A DNA stretch of 64,000 nucleotides. It comes from JAPLUA01 sp964625855. GTDB taxonomy: Bacteria > Verrucomicrobiota > Verrucomicrobiia > Limisphaerales > UBA8199. The notes beneath the pieces were generated by a model. It did not search any database and was not told where the DNA came from. It was given only the letters and a program-made list of their open reading frames with translations. Position 1 is the first letter of the stretch. Every line of letters starts with the position of its first letter. A program made the position numbers and the translations under genes. The DNA is taken from the NCBI GenBank assembly GCA_964625855.1, contig CAZVFC010000018.1, positions 1 through 64,000 on the forward strand, read 5' to 3'. This document shows, one piece after another, positions 25,957 through 35,362 of this stretch.

Positions 25957-28900
25957 ATGAAGCCAAGCACCAACACTCGCGGAAGCTCCGCCAGGCTGTG
26001 GATTCCGGCCCTGCTCCTCCTACTGTCGCAAGGCAGCCAGGCGGCGCAGCTCTATGTCTCCCTGGCTGGCCACCACGTACCCCCTTTCACGAACTGGGTC
26101 AATGCCGCCACCAACATCCAGGCCGCTGTGGATGCGGCCTCCACCGGCGACATCGTCTGGGTCACCAACGGTGTGTACGCCACTGGCGGACGCGCTATCT
26201 ACGGCACCATGACCAACCGCGTGGCCGTAAACAAACCACTCATCCTCCAAAGCCTCCACGGTCCCCAGGTCACGGTCATCCAGGGTTACCAAATGCCCGA
26301 CACTACCAACGGAAACTCCGCCCTGCGTTGCGTTTACCTCACCAACGGAGCCATTCTTTCCGGCTTCACCCTCACTAACGGCGCAACCCTCGGCGCGGAG
26401 GAAGGCGGCGGCGTATGGTGCGAGTCCACCAACGCCGTTCTCACCAATTGCTGGCTCATGGGCAACTCGGCGGACCTCCGCGGCGGTGGGGCCTGCTCCG
26501 GCACGCTGAACAATTGCGTCCTCGCGGGAAACTCGGTCACCCTGTTCGGGGGCGGAGCCTATTCCGCTGCGCTCAACAACTGCACGCTCACGAATAACAC
26601 CGCCCAGTCCGGCGGAGGCGTGTATTCCAGCACACTGTTCAACTGCGCCCTCGCTGGCAATCGAGCGGCGGATTCCTACGGCGGCGCGTATGAGGGGACC
26701 TTGAATAACTGCACGCTCACCGGCAACTCGGCGCCCAACAACGGCGGCGGCGCCGGTTTCGCCGCGCTCACCAATTGCCTGCTTATCGCCAACTCCGCTG
26801 GCTACATCGGCGGCGGAGCCGAATCCAGCACACTGGTCAACTGCGCCCTCGTTCGTAATCATGCGGCGGTCGAGGGCGGTGGGGCGTACTCCTGCACCAT
26901 GTATAACTGCACCCTCACCGGCAATTCCGTCCCCTACGGTCGTGGCGGCGGCGCCAGCTCCGGCACCCTGAACAACTGCCTCCTCTACTATAACGACGCG
27001 GCTCTCAACCCCAACTACTACTTCGGAAACCTGAATTACTGCTGCACAATCCCTCTGCCCTCCGGAACCAGCAATATCGTAGCCGAGCCACAATTGAGCA
27101 GTGCCTGCCATATCACCGCTGGCTCGCCTTGCCGCCGGGCTGGCGCTGCGGCGTATGCCAAAGGGGTTGATATTGACGGCGAGGCGTGGAATTCACCCCC
27201 CGCTATCGGCTGCGACGAATATCCGGCCGCCTCGATTGTCGGGCCCCTCGCCGTCGCCATCCTTGCGCCCTACAAAAACGTGGTTGCTGGGTTCCCGCTG
27301 CAATTTGCCGCCGACATCGCCGGCGAGCCCAGCTCCAGCCGGTGGGATTTTGGCGATGGCTCGAGCAACACAAATCAGCCCTTTACCTCCCATATCTGGA
27401 ACGTCGCCGGGGATTATCAGATCGTGCTGCGCGCCTGCAATGACACCTATCCTGCCGGAATAAGCGCTACGGCAATAGTGCACGTGGTCGCTCAACCCGT
27501 ACATTATGTTTCGGTGATTGGCACTAACCCGTTGCCCCCATACACGAATTGGGCCACTGCGGCCACCGTCATCCAGGACGCGCTCGACGCAGTCACTGTG
27601 CCCGGTGCGCTCGTGCTGGTCTCCAACGGCGTCTATGCCACCGGGGGCCGCGCCCTGATCGGCGTCCTCAGCAATCGGGTGGTGCTCGACAAGCCCCTGG
27701 TCCTTCAAAGCCTGAACGGCTTGGCTGTAACCGTGATTCAAGGAAGCCCAGAATCGGATTTTGCCGGCCTCGGAGCCGCGCGTTGCGCCTATCTCTGCAG
27801 CGGCGCGGCACTGGTTGGTTTTACCCTCACAAACGGAGCTGCCACCACCAGCGACGACCTCGGAGGAAGCGGTGGCGGCGTCTGGTGCGCTTCGCCCACC
27901 GCCCTCGTGACGAATTGCCTGCTCATCGGAAACCTCGCTCAGTCCTACGGCGGCGCGGCCTATAACGGCCTGTTGAATGACTGCACGCTCATGGCCAATT
28001 CCGCCAACAGCGGTGGCGGAGCCTATAACGGTAACTTGGTCAGTTGTACACTCTCAAACAACTCCGCCTCCTCCCAGGGCGGTGCTGCATATGGGTCCAC
28101 TCTGACCACTTGCACGCTCATGGCCAACTCCGCTCCCTATGGGGGAGCGGCCTATGAAAGCGGGCTCACGAATTGCACACTCTCGGCTAACTCGGCTTCC
28201 TTCGGCGGTGGAGTTCATACCAGCACGGGGGACGCTTGCACGTTTACGAGCAATTCGGCTTCCTTCGGCGGTGCGTCCGCCTACAGCACCCTGAACCGTT
28301 CCACACTCATGGCAAACTGGGCGACCAACTACGGCGGTGGGGACAGTGGCGGCATCCTTAACGACTGTACCCTCACAGGGAATTGGTCCGCCAGCTACGC
28401 CGGCGGCACCTCATCGGGCAAGCTGAACCGCTGCACATTGATCGGCAACTCGGCCAAACTGTCTGGCGGCGGAGCACACCTCGCCTACCTTACCAACTGT
28501 GCACTCATTGCCAACACGGCGAAGTCCGGAGGTGGGGCCGACTCCGGCTGGCTCAACAACTGCACCGTCGTCGGCAACTGGGCCACGAATACGGGGGGTG
28601 GCGCCTACTCCAGCTTCCTGTACAATTCGGTCCTGTATTACAACACTGCCGCGAGCTTCGCTAATTCCTTCGCCGGCACCCTGAACTACTGCTGCACAAC
28701 GCCTGCCCCCTCCTCGGGCGGCGGCAATATTACGAACGAGCCACTCTTCGTGAACTACTCTGCCACCAATCTGCACCTTCAAGCCAGCTCCCCCTGCATC
28801 AACGCCGGTCGCAATGCCTACGCTCTTGCCAGCACCGACCTCGACGGCAGCCCCCGCATCTCTGGAGCGAGAGTTGACCTGGGTGCCTCCGAATTCCAAA

Positions 28901-29271
28901 ACCCCGCTTCCATGCTGTCCTACGCCTGGGCGCAGGAATACGGAATCCCCACGGATGGATCGGCCGACTACGCTGACCCCGACCACGACGGCCTCAACAA
29001 TTCGCAGGAGTCCCTCTGCCTCACTGACCCCACCAACGCTGCCTCGGGCCTCCTCGTCGTGTCTGCAACCCCGGCAACCACCAACGTGATCGTGACCTGG
29101 CAGAGTGTTGCTGGCCTGACCTACTTCCTCCAAAGGAGCACCAATCTGGCGATGTCCTCGCCGTGGGCGCCAGTTGCCACAAACCGTACCGGCAAAGCTG
29201 GAACCACGAGCTACACCCACACCAACGCCGCGCCGGCCAGCCCGGCCTTCTACCGCGTTGGCCTTCAATAG
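25957..29271 (+). CDS. Secreted right-handed beta-helix protein with central PKD domain
   Basis: The 1104-residue protein has a signal peptide (LWIPALLLLLSQGSQA). Residues about 28-425 form a first parallel beta-helix built of coils such as LNNCTLTGNSAPNNGGGA; about 428-510 form a PKD domain (SSRWDFGDGSSNTNQPFTSH); about 515-990 form a second beta-helix. Both helices open with the same lead, PPFTNWVNAATNIQAAVDAA and PPYTNWATAATVIQDALDAV, so the module was duplicated. The C-terminus (YFLQRSTNLAM, then SPAFYRVGLQ) is the shared verrucomicrobial tail domain. The helix repeats resemble choice-of-anchor Q type polymorphic outer-surface proteins. It lies 122 nt after the kelch gene, perhaps in the same transcript. 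Pectate-lyase-like activity is possible but no active site is seen. Confidence 0.82.
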   Translation: MKPSTNTRGSSARLWIPALLLLLSQGSQAAQLYVSLAGHHVPPFTNWVNAATNIQAAVDAASTGDIVWVTNGVYATGGRAIYGTMTNRVAVNKPLILQSLHGPQVTVIQGYQMPDTTNGNSALRCVYLTNGAILSGFTLTNGATLGAEEGGGVWCESTNAVLTNCWLMGNSADLRGGGACSGTLNNCVLAGNSVTLFGGGAYSAALNNCTLTNNTAQSGGGVYSSTLFNCALAGNRAADSYGGAYEGTLNNCTLTGNSAPNNGGGAGFAALTNCLLIANSAGYIGGGAESSTLVNCALVRNHAAVEGGGAYSCTMYNCTLTGNSVPYGRGGGASSGTLNNCLLYYNDAALNPNYYFGNLNYCCTIPLPSGTSNIVAEPQLSSACHITAGSPCRRAGAAAYAKGVDIDGEAWNSPPAIGCDEYPAASIVGPLAVAILAPYKNVVAGFPLQFAADIAGEPSSSRWDFGDGSSNTNQPFTSHIWNVAGDYQIVLRACNDTYPAGISATAIVHVVAQPVHYVSVIGTNPLPPYTNWATAATVIQDALDAVTVPGALVLVSNGVYATGGRALIGVLSNRVVLDKPLVLQSLNGLAVTVIQGSPESDFAGLGAARCAYLCSGAALVGFTLTNGAATTSDDLGGSGGGVWCASPTALVTNCLLIGNLAQSYGGAAYNGLLNDCTLMANSANSGGGAYNGNLVSCTLSNNSASSQGGAAYGSTLTTCTLMANSAPYGGAAYESGLTNCTLSANSASFGGGVHTSTGDACTFTSNSASFGGASAYSTLNRSTLMANWATNYGGGDSGGILNDCTLTGNWSASYAGGTSSGKLNRCTLIGNSAKLSGGGAHLAYLTNCALIANTAKSGGGADSGWLNNCTVVGNWATNTGGGAYSSFLYNSVLYYNTAASFANSFAGTLNYCCTTPAPSSGGGNITNEPLFVNYSATNLHLQASSPCINAGRNAYALASTDLDGSPRISGARVDLGASEFQNPASMLSYAWAQEYGIPTDGSADYADPDHDGLNNSQESLCLTDPTNAASGLLVVSATPATTNVIVTWQSVAGLTYFLQRSTNLAMSSPWAPVATNRTGKAGTTSYTHTNAAPASPAFYRVGLQ

Positions 29272-29552
29272 TCTCCTCGACCTGCGTTGGGGCCTCCTCC
29301 TCGCTCAAGCAAACCGCGCCACCCGGCCGCCGGCGCCTGGCAAAGGTCCCGACGCCGCGAGCAACCCTGCGAGTCCATTTGCCTTTAGAGCGAGATCCCA
29401 CGCCTCTGTTCACCCGAGCCGTTTCCTCTCGCGCCCCCTTCTAGCTCCGCCCCTCAAACGCCGTCAAGCCTCTAGCCCTTTGGCCGGGCAGGCCCACCGC
29501 GCAAGGCGCCTCGGCTCACTCCTCCTGCTTCCCCGCGCCAGCAGGCCGGTCC

Positions 29553-29876
29553 TCAATCCCTCTTCCAGTTTCGGCAATACCTCCGGTTGTAATCCCGGTT
29601 GAACTCCTCGTACCCCGCCGGCGCCTCACTCTTGAGGCGCAGCAGCTCCTCAAACTTCGCCGACGCCTCGATCATCAACTTTCGCATCTCCACGTCCGAA
29701 ATCCGGCTCAGCCCAGTTTGCGTCAGCAACTCCGACGGCTTGCCGGCATGCGAATCCTCCAGAAACCCATTCCGAAAAGCACACGCTGTAAGCGCGTTCG
29801 CCTCGTCCTCTGGTGTAGCTACTGTAGGACATGCCCGGACAGACACGCTATTGCTGCACCAATGGTCGTTGCCCAC
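29553..29876 (-). CDS. Small conserved hypothetical protein
   Basis: The 107-residue frame has a convincing core from about residue 22: PEDEANALTACAFRNGFLED, then SRISDVEMRKLMIEASAKFE and YNRRYCRNWKRD. I know similar short acidic-helical proteins from Verrucomicrobiota but no function. The first 20 residues are uncertain; the true start may be a GTG or may have been lost. The gene stands alone on the minus strand between the beta-helix gene and the large palindrome. Confidence 0.5.
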   Translation of the reverse strand: MGNDHWCSNSVSVRACPTVATPEDEANALTACAFRNGFLEDSHAGKPSELLTQTGLSRISDVEMRKLMIEASAKFEELLRLKSEAPAGYEEFNRDYNRRYCRNWKRD

Positions 29877-29973
29877 AAGTGCAGCCGCTCGGCAATCCAG
29901 GCCAAGGCCGTCGTTGTCTCCCGGCTCAAGGCGTCACGCCCTGTCGGCAGCCCACGGCGGGGAGCCAGGCACG

Positions 29974-30064
29974 AGCCAGCGCCCAGACACCGCCAAGACA
30001 GTACCTGGCTTAATAGAAATTCTATTAAGCCAGGTACTGTCTTGGCGGTGTCTGGGCGCTGGCT
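29974..30064. repeat. 91-bp perfect palindrome (45-bp arms, 1-nt centre)
   Basis: The left arm 29974-30018 begins AGCCAGCGCCCAGACACCGC and ends CTTAATAGAA; the right arm 30020-30064 is its exact reverse complement. The single central base is A at 30019. The homology ends sharply on both sides. No ORF of known family overlaps it, and there is no adjacent transposase. Confidence 0.92.
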
Positions 30065-30343
30065 GGCTAGGCGCTGCGGGACCCGGCCGGTGCGCAGACC
30101 AACCGAGGTGGGGTGGGCGAGCCCGATTCGAGGCTTTCCTGCCACGGGATTGCGTGCCCATCTGCAAGTGCCTAAGCGCTAGTGATTTACGCCTGGACTA
30201 AGCGCCATTCAGATCTGAACCACGGACTGTGGGGATGGAGCTGCACGGCCGAGCTTAGTCGTCAATTCGAAGTCCACAGTCATCAATGGCCAATGGCCCG
30301 TGGACAGTAGTGGTCCGTGGTCCGCAGTCCGTAAACAGTGGCC
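30065..30343. other. Intergenic sequence with GGTCCGTGGTCCGCAGTCC-type repeat
   Basis: Around 30285-30345 short units related to GTGGTCCG and CAGTCCGT recur in tandem. A similar unit lies at 7679-7713 upstream of argC. Nothing coding is evident. Confidence 0.4.
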
Positions 30344-32533
30344 CTACCACTTCAGTTCCCACGCTTCGGCCTGGCGGGGCGGGAAGGTCGTGGGGCGGTC
30401 GAAGGTGGGGGACAACTTCTCCCAGCCGGGTTCCGTCGCGTCGGCGGTGCTGCGCTGGGCGCGGAGAGCGCGCGCGCGGATGCCGTTGGCTGCGGCATCA
30501 AAATGCACTTGGCTCGGCACGGGCTCGTCGCCGACGTTTACGAAGAAGAGCACCATCCGCTTCTCTTTGGGCAACTGCCACGCGCCGGTCAGGACGGCGT
30601 CGGTGGTGACCCACCATTCGCCCGACCATTGCCAATCGGCGCGGACGGTGGGGACGGGGCCAAGGAGCCGCGGGGGCCGGGCCATTTCGCCGGCGGAGAA
30701 GTATCGGCTGAAGCGGGCGCGGAGCCGCGCCATTTGGCGGAAGAAGGCAGCGTTCTCCGGCTCCTTCACCACCGCGGGATCGAGCCAGCCGAGCTGCTCG
30801 CCATAGACCAGTTGCTGTCCGGCCTTCATGCGGAGGGCCAGGTCTTTGGTGGCGCCGCCGCGATAGGCGCGCCCGAACATCTGCACGGTGCCGCCGTAGA
30901 TGGCCGGGAACGCGGGCACCTGGCCCGGGAACTGCCAATGCCAGGTCAGATAGCCGTCGAACCAGCGGATGAAGGGCTCGGCGTTGCACTCGGTCGTCAG
31001 GGCCGACCCGGGCGGCATGGCGCGGCGGATGGCCTCGAGCATCGTCCAGTAGCTTTCATTCCACCAATGCCCGCCGCCCAGCGGGTGGCCGTGCGCGGGG
31101 TCCTGGCAGAGCGCGGGTGAGGCCGCGGCGATCTGGTCAATATAGACCGCGCTGGTGCCGCACTCGCCCAACAGGCGCAGGACGATGTTGCTGACGGTGT
31201 TCTGCCAGAGGGGAGTGGCGGGGCACATCACGCCCAGGCGCACGGGCTGGCCGTTGGTCTCCTTGCTGTTGTAGGTTTCGAGAAACGGCGAGCCGTCGCC
31301 TTGCTTCGTGGCGGCGGGCAGGGCGAGCCGGGTGAACTGAAAGTCTTCGGCGCCGCGATCGTGGGTATCCCACAGCCGGCCATTGATGTAGGGCATGGTG
31401 AAAACGCCGGCGGCCTTCAGTTCAGCGACGCCCGAGGCGAAGCCCGGCTTGGTGGGAAAGTAATGCGGGTAGTCGTTGTCGAAGGGCACCTGGTGCCAAT
31501 TATACCAGTGAAACGCCGCCGGCATGGCGAGGAAGTCCCGGAACCGTTTCACGGCCGACACGCACTCGCCCGGTGCGCCGCCGGTCATGGCCCAGGCATT
31601 CAAGTCGCGCATCCAGCGGGGGGTGTCGGCGCGACCGTCGCGCGTCAGGCGCGGCCACCACTTGGCTTCGCGCTGAGCCCAGCGCTTGTAGATCATCGCC
31701 GCATCGAACCAATCGCCGCGCAGGAGTTGCCAGACAGCCTCGCCTTCGAGGGCGAAGTCGTTTCCGGCCCGGCCGAGGTCCGGGGCGGGGTGGTCGAAGC
31801 TCAACCGCACGGTGCACGCCGTTGGGTCGCTTTTCAGCGCCAGGTCCTTGGTGCTGCCCCAAGGGTCGTGCGCGGCCACGTAAAGGCCCGTCGGCTGCGC
31901 GCCCTCGCGATAGGCCGCCATGAACTGCATGGCGCACCAGCCGTTGGGATAGGTGCCGCCGAAGCTGAACGGCCGGTGCCAGACGCCGCGCTGGAGATCG
32001 CCCGGGCCGCGCGGGACCAGCACGGCTGCGTTGGTCCCGAGGTCGGCCAGGGCCAACTGCGGGAACATGACGCGCCAGACGCTCCAGTTGGGGCTGGTGT
32101 TGTCAACGCGCAGCTTCCAGCGGAGGGCGCCGGCGCGGGTGTCGGGCGTAAGGGTGGCCGTGACGGAAACACCGGCCAGGGCCTTTTCCAGGGGCTGGGA
32201 CCAGCGCAGTTCGAGGCGCGCCCGGCGCCGTTGGATGCCCCACTGGCTCCAGCCGGCGTCGGCGCCGAGGCGCAACTGGTTGGTCGAGCCGGCCTGGCGC
32301 AGCGTGAGCGAGAACAGGGGGAGCGGATTCGTGCCGAGTAGTTCCTGACCGGACTGCGTGTCGAGCAAGCTGTCAACCCGCACGCCGTCCGTTGCGCTGC
32401 GCAGCGTGAGCTGCATGTCCCCGGCCGCCACCCGCGTAGTCTGCTCGCCCGCCGCCAACAAGCAGAGCCCTGACAGCGAAATGATGAGCAGCCCGAGGAA
32501 CTTTGCCGTAGCCTGAAGCCGTCTGTGGTGCAT
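30344..32533 (-). CDS. Secreted DUF6259-type glycoside-hydrolase-like protein
   Basis: The start is set at ATG 32533 (MHHRRLQATAKFLGLLIISL), which begins a signal peptide. The frame opens ten codons earlier. Residues about 35-260 form a beta-sandwich typical of the galactose-mutarotase-like domain (LRSATDGVRVDSLLDTQSGQ, then VDNTSPNWSVWRVMFPQL). The centre is a TIM-barrel-like region (FHWYNWHQVPFDNDYPHYFP, SAVYIDQIAAASPALCQDP, LTTECNAEPFIRWFDGYL). The order matches DUF6259 proteins, related to clan-D-like glycosidases. The AVYIDQIA and TTECNAE acids are plausible catalytic residues. The substrate is unknown. Confidence 0.72.
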   Translation of the reverse strand: MHHRRLQATAKFLGLLIISLSGLCLLAAGEQTTRVAAGDMQLTLRSATDGVRVDSLLDTQSGQELLGTNPLPLFSLTLRQAGSTNQLRLGADAGWSQWGIQRRRARLELRWSQPLEKALAGVSVTATLTPDTRAGALRWKLRVDNTSPNWSVWRVMFPQLALADLGTNAAVLVPRGPGDLQRGVWHRPFSFGGTYPNGWCAMQFMAAYREGAQPTGLYVAAHDPWGSTKDLALKSDPTACTVRLSFDHPAPDLGRAGNDFALEGEAVWQLLRGDWFDAAMIYKRWAQREAKWWPRLTRDGRADTPRWMRDLNAWAMTGGAPGECVSAVKRFRDFLAMPAAFHWYNWHQVPFDNDYPHYFPTKPGFASGVAELKAAGVFTMPYINGRLWDTHDRGAEDFQFTRLALPAATKQGDGSPFLETYNSKETNGQPVRLGVMCPATPLWQNTVSNIVLRLLGECGTSAVYIDQIAAASPALCQDPAHGHPLGGGHWWNESYWTMLEAIRRAMPPGSALTTECNAEPFIRWFDGYLTWHWQFPGQVPAFPAIYGGTVQMFGRAYRGGATKDLALRMKAGQQLVYGEQLGWLDPAVVKEPENAAFFRQMARLRARFSRYFSAGEMARPPRLLGPVPTVRADWQWSGEWWVTTDAVLTGAWQLPKEKRMVLFFVNVGDEPVPSQVHFDAAANGIRARALRAQRSTADATEPGWEKLSPTFDRPTTFPPRQAEAWELKW

Positions 32534-32661
32534 GCCTTGATGGTAACCGTTGGGCGGAGACAAGGCACGGAGGAAGAGCAGAAATTGGGAAAGCAGAAAT
32601 TGGAGGGGCGCGTAATCGGTCAGTCACGCCGGAGGGTCATTTCGTTCATGGCTTTCCTTTC

Positions 32662-33477
32662 CTAGCGGGCAATGTCCCTTTGTGAGATTAGGAGATACGC
32701 CAGTGTAAATCCGGTCAGGGCAATCGCCCCGAGCACCATGAGGTCTTCGACGAGCACGGGGCTGCCCATCACGAGGTCGAACGGACTGTAATACCGAAAG
32801 GGCGACAGCCACGCGATCCGTTCCAGGGGTGGCCACAGCCGTTGAGCATAGTCCAGGAGCAAGGCGGCGAATGCGATCAGGGAGGTGGCCCCGCCGGCTA
32901 CGCTGCGGCGGCAAGCGGCTCCGAGCGCCATGGCGACGCCGCCCCAGCATAGCAGCAGCAGACCGAGGTTCAGGGCCAGCGAGCCGGTCTGGCGCGCCGG
33001 GGGACCTGGGACATCGAAGGGGGCGAACAGCGCCAGGCCGAGCCAGGTGCCCGCCATCGTCATGAACAGCATCAGCATTATCGCGAACAGCGTCAGGGCG
33101 ATGGTCCGGGTGATCAGCCAATGCCGCGGCATCGGGCGGGCCAGAATCAGGTCCGCGAAGCCGGTTTCAATTTCGGAGGCGGGCAGCGTCGCCAGCGCAA
33201 TGGCCAGAGCCAGCAGAGCAATGACGACGCCCAGGTCATAATAGCCCCCGCAGACAATGCCGTTGAAGGATAGGACGCTGGCCAGCGAAGGGCCGAGCAT
33301 GGCGCGGGCGAAACGCGGCAGCAGCGCGGCGAGCTGCTCGAAGTCTCCGGCGTTATGGAGCGAGGTCGCGATGAGCACCCGCAGCACCTGGAACGCCGCG
33401 AGCAACAAACCCGTCACCCAGAGCAGCGTCCAGACGCGTTTGAGCGAGAGCCGGAACAAGAGGAACGCGCCGCTCAT
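32662..33477 (-). CDS. ABC transporter permease (ABC-2 type)
   Basis: The 271-residue membrane protein from ATG 33477 has about six hydrophobic segments (LFRLSLKRVWTLLWVTGLLL, then VVIALLALAIALATL, IALTLFAIMLMLFMTMAG, LGLLLLCWGGVAMALGAAC). ETGFADLILARPMPRHWLIT is typical of ABC-2 permeases between helices. Its start overlaps the stop of the upstream ATPase gene (ATGA at 33474-33477), so they form one translationally coupled exporter unit. The substrate is unknown. Confidence 0.8.
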   Translation of the reverse strand: MSGAFLLFRLSLKRVWTLLWVTGLLLAAFQVLRVLIATSLHNAGDFEQLAALLPRFARAMLGPSLASVLSFNGIVCGGYYDLGVVIALLALAIALATLPASEIETGFADLILARPMPRHWLITRTIALTLFAIMLMLFMTMAGTWLGLALFAPFDVPGPPARQTGSLALNLGLLLLCWGGVAMALGAACRRSVAGGATSLIAFAALLLDYAQRLWPPLERIAWLSPFRYYSPFDLVMGSPVLVEDLMVLGAIALTGFTLAYLLISQRDIAR

Positions 33478-34505
33478 GACCCTTCCTCGCGGTAGTATCT
33501 CAGGACCACGTCTTCGAGCCGGGCGGCCTCCAGTTCCATATCCTGGACGGGCAACCCCTCGAGCACGGCGAGCAGCGGGCCGAGCGGGCCGGCGACTGTA
33601 AGCCGCCACAGCCGGGGAGTCCTTTCCGTCAGTTCGTGGCCCGGAGGGAACTGGGGATTGGCGCTGACGTCCTCGCCGAAGAAAACGCGCACCTGCCGCG
33701 GAGCCAGGCGGCGACTTTCCAGCACGCTGGACAGGAGGACCATTTCGCCGTTGCGCAAGAGCGCGATCCGGTCGCAAACGCGCTCGACTTCGGACAACAC
33801 ATGGGACGACATGAAAACGGTGGTGCCCGCTCGTTTGACGTCCGTGAGCAGGCCGTAAAATGACTCCTGCATCAGCGGATCGAGGCTTTCGGTTGGCTCG
33901 TCCAGGATCAGGAGCGGAGGGTTCGCCTGGAAAGCCTGGATGATTCCTAATTTGCGCTTCATACCAGCGCTGTACTCACGAAGGCGCCGACGCAGGTCGC
34001 TTCGCGGCAATTCCAAGCGATCACAGAGTTCCTGTCGGTGTCGTTTGTCCACCGGCTGCCGGTTGAGGCCGGCGAGGAAATCGAGCGTCTCCAGCCCCGT
34101 CAAGTCGAGGTAGAGGCCCAGTTCTCCGGGCAGGTAGCCGATTCGCGCCCGGGCGTCGAGGCCTTCCGTCCAGCAGTTATAACCGAAGATGAAGGCTTGG
34201 CCGCTGGTGGGGCGAAGCAAGTCGAGCAGGAGACGGATCGTGGTGGTCTTGCCCGCGCCATTCAGCCCGAGGAAGCCAAAGATCTCGCCCCGGCCAACGT
34301 CCAGGCTGAGATTGTTCAAGGCGGTGAGCGGTCCGTAACGTTTGGTCAGGCGGCGGATCGAAATGGCAGGCGGGGATGCAGTGGACTTCGGAGGTTCCAC
34401 CGGCAAGGGAGAGGTCGTCACTGAATCCCATCGTTCTTCTGCGGCGCCGGCAAGGCTGAAACTCCGCCGGGGAGAGGCGGTTGGTTGAGCGATTGCAGGC
34501 TTCAT
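33474..34505 (-). CDS. ABC transporter ATP-binding protein
   Basis: The 343-residue protein has Walker A GLNGAGKTTTIRLLL (near residues 80-90), signature YSAGMKRKLG (about 178-187), Walker B LLILDEPTESLDPLM (about 198-212) and the switch His in FMSSHVLSEV. It has an unusual 48-residue N-terminal extension, rich in Pro and Ser, before ISIRRLTKRYG; a downstream start is possible but no clear alternative ATG is seen. The C-terminal domain of about 90 residues is typical of exporters of the drug or polysaccharide type. It is paired with the overlapping permease. Confidence 0.85.
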   Translation of the reverse strand: MKPAIAQPTASPRRSFSLAGAAEERWDSVTTSPLPVEPPKSTASPPAISIRRLTKRYGPLTALNNLSLDVGRGEIFGFLGLNGAGKTTTIRLLLDLLRPTSGQAFIFGYNCWTEGLDARARIGYLPGELGLYLDLTGLETLDFLAGLNRQPVDKRHRQELCDRLELPRSDLRRRLREYSAGMKRKLGIIQAFQANPPLLILDEPTESLDPLMQESFYGLLTDVKRAGTTVFMSSHVLSEVERVCDRIALLRNGEMVLLSSVLESRRLAPRQVRVFFGEDVSANPQFPPGHELTERTPRLWRLTVAGPLGPLLAVLEGLPVQDMELEAARLEDVVLRYYREEGS

Positions 34506-34695
34506 AGAAGCCCAGCGTGTCCGGGCGGACTGGACCCAGTTTGCATGCTTTGTCTGCTGGGATAGACAGGGCTAGGGAAGGGAGATCACGCGCTCTCAGA
34601 CGGAGCGCGGCATTGGTTGCGAAACACCGGGGGTTTCGGTCCGCCTCACGAGCTGACGGGGCACGACGAATGCTCCGCCTTTTCGGTAGTTCGGT

Positions 34696-34941
34696 TCAGA
34701 CTGTGCCGCGGTCAATGAAGATCAGCCGCGCGTCCAGGTCGCCAATGGTTGTCACGGTACCATCGTCGTCGGAGACGGTTACGCCGCGTTCGATTCCGGC
34801 GTAATCCTCGAAGCCGGGCGCGGTCTGGTAGTTCTCGCCGTCGCTCACGACCACCACGGTGGCGTAAGTGCCATCAAACTGGACTCGGTCGCCGATTTGG
34901 ATTTCCTCGCCACTGGTATAACACGGTTGTTCAGCATCCAT
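34696..34941 (-). CDS. Small conserved acidic protein
   Basis: The 81-residue protein runs MDAEQPCYTSGEEIQIGDRV, QFDGTYATVVVVSDGENYQT, then DYAGIERGVTVSDDDGTVTT and LIFIDRG. The alternating beta pattern and the phrase IGDRVQFDGTYATVVVVSDG suggest an SH3- or KOW-like small barrel. I have seen close relatives in this phylum without assigned function. It is transcribed away from the ABC genes' regulatory gap and stands alone. Confidence 0.6.
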   Translation of the reverse strand: MDAEQPCYTSGEEIQIGDRVQFDGTYATVVVVSDGENYQTAPGFEDYAGIERGVTVSDDDGTVTTIGDLDARLIFIDRGTV

Positions 34942-35362
34942 AAGTTTTACGAGGTTTGGCCCACCCCGATTCGGGGGCGGGCAGGTTCTTGCTTGCGTTC
35001 ACAATCCAACCCAACCCTGCTGCCGTCTGCTGATCGTAGCCTGACAGCGATGGTGTGCGTCTGGCAAGAGCGAAATCATGCGCCGCTCGAGACAGGACGG
35101 CGGTTGGGTTGAGTGATTCGCTATTCTTGGCTGCACGGTAAGCCCATAACGAGAACCGCGCAAACCGGTTGTCCATGAAACGCCATCCGCTCCGACGACT
35201 CGGGGGCAACAGGCCGTACCAGGCGCGATTTCGGACTGGGAATCCGGCTTCCGCGGCTGAGGTTTGTTCCTGTGGTTTGGTTCGTCGCGGCTCACAGGCC
35301 GGCGAGTCGGCGGGAACTCGCGGCGCTTGCACACGGGCCGAAATATCTGCTACAAAGCGCTC
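34942..35362. other. Intergenic region before the GDPD gene, nothing recognised
   Basis: About 420 bases. Long minus-strand open frames cross this gap and the start of the next gene but resemble no protein. The region should contain the promoter of the GDPD gene; no confident boxes were seen. Confidence 0.35.
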
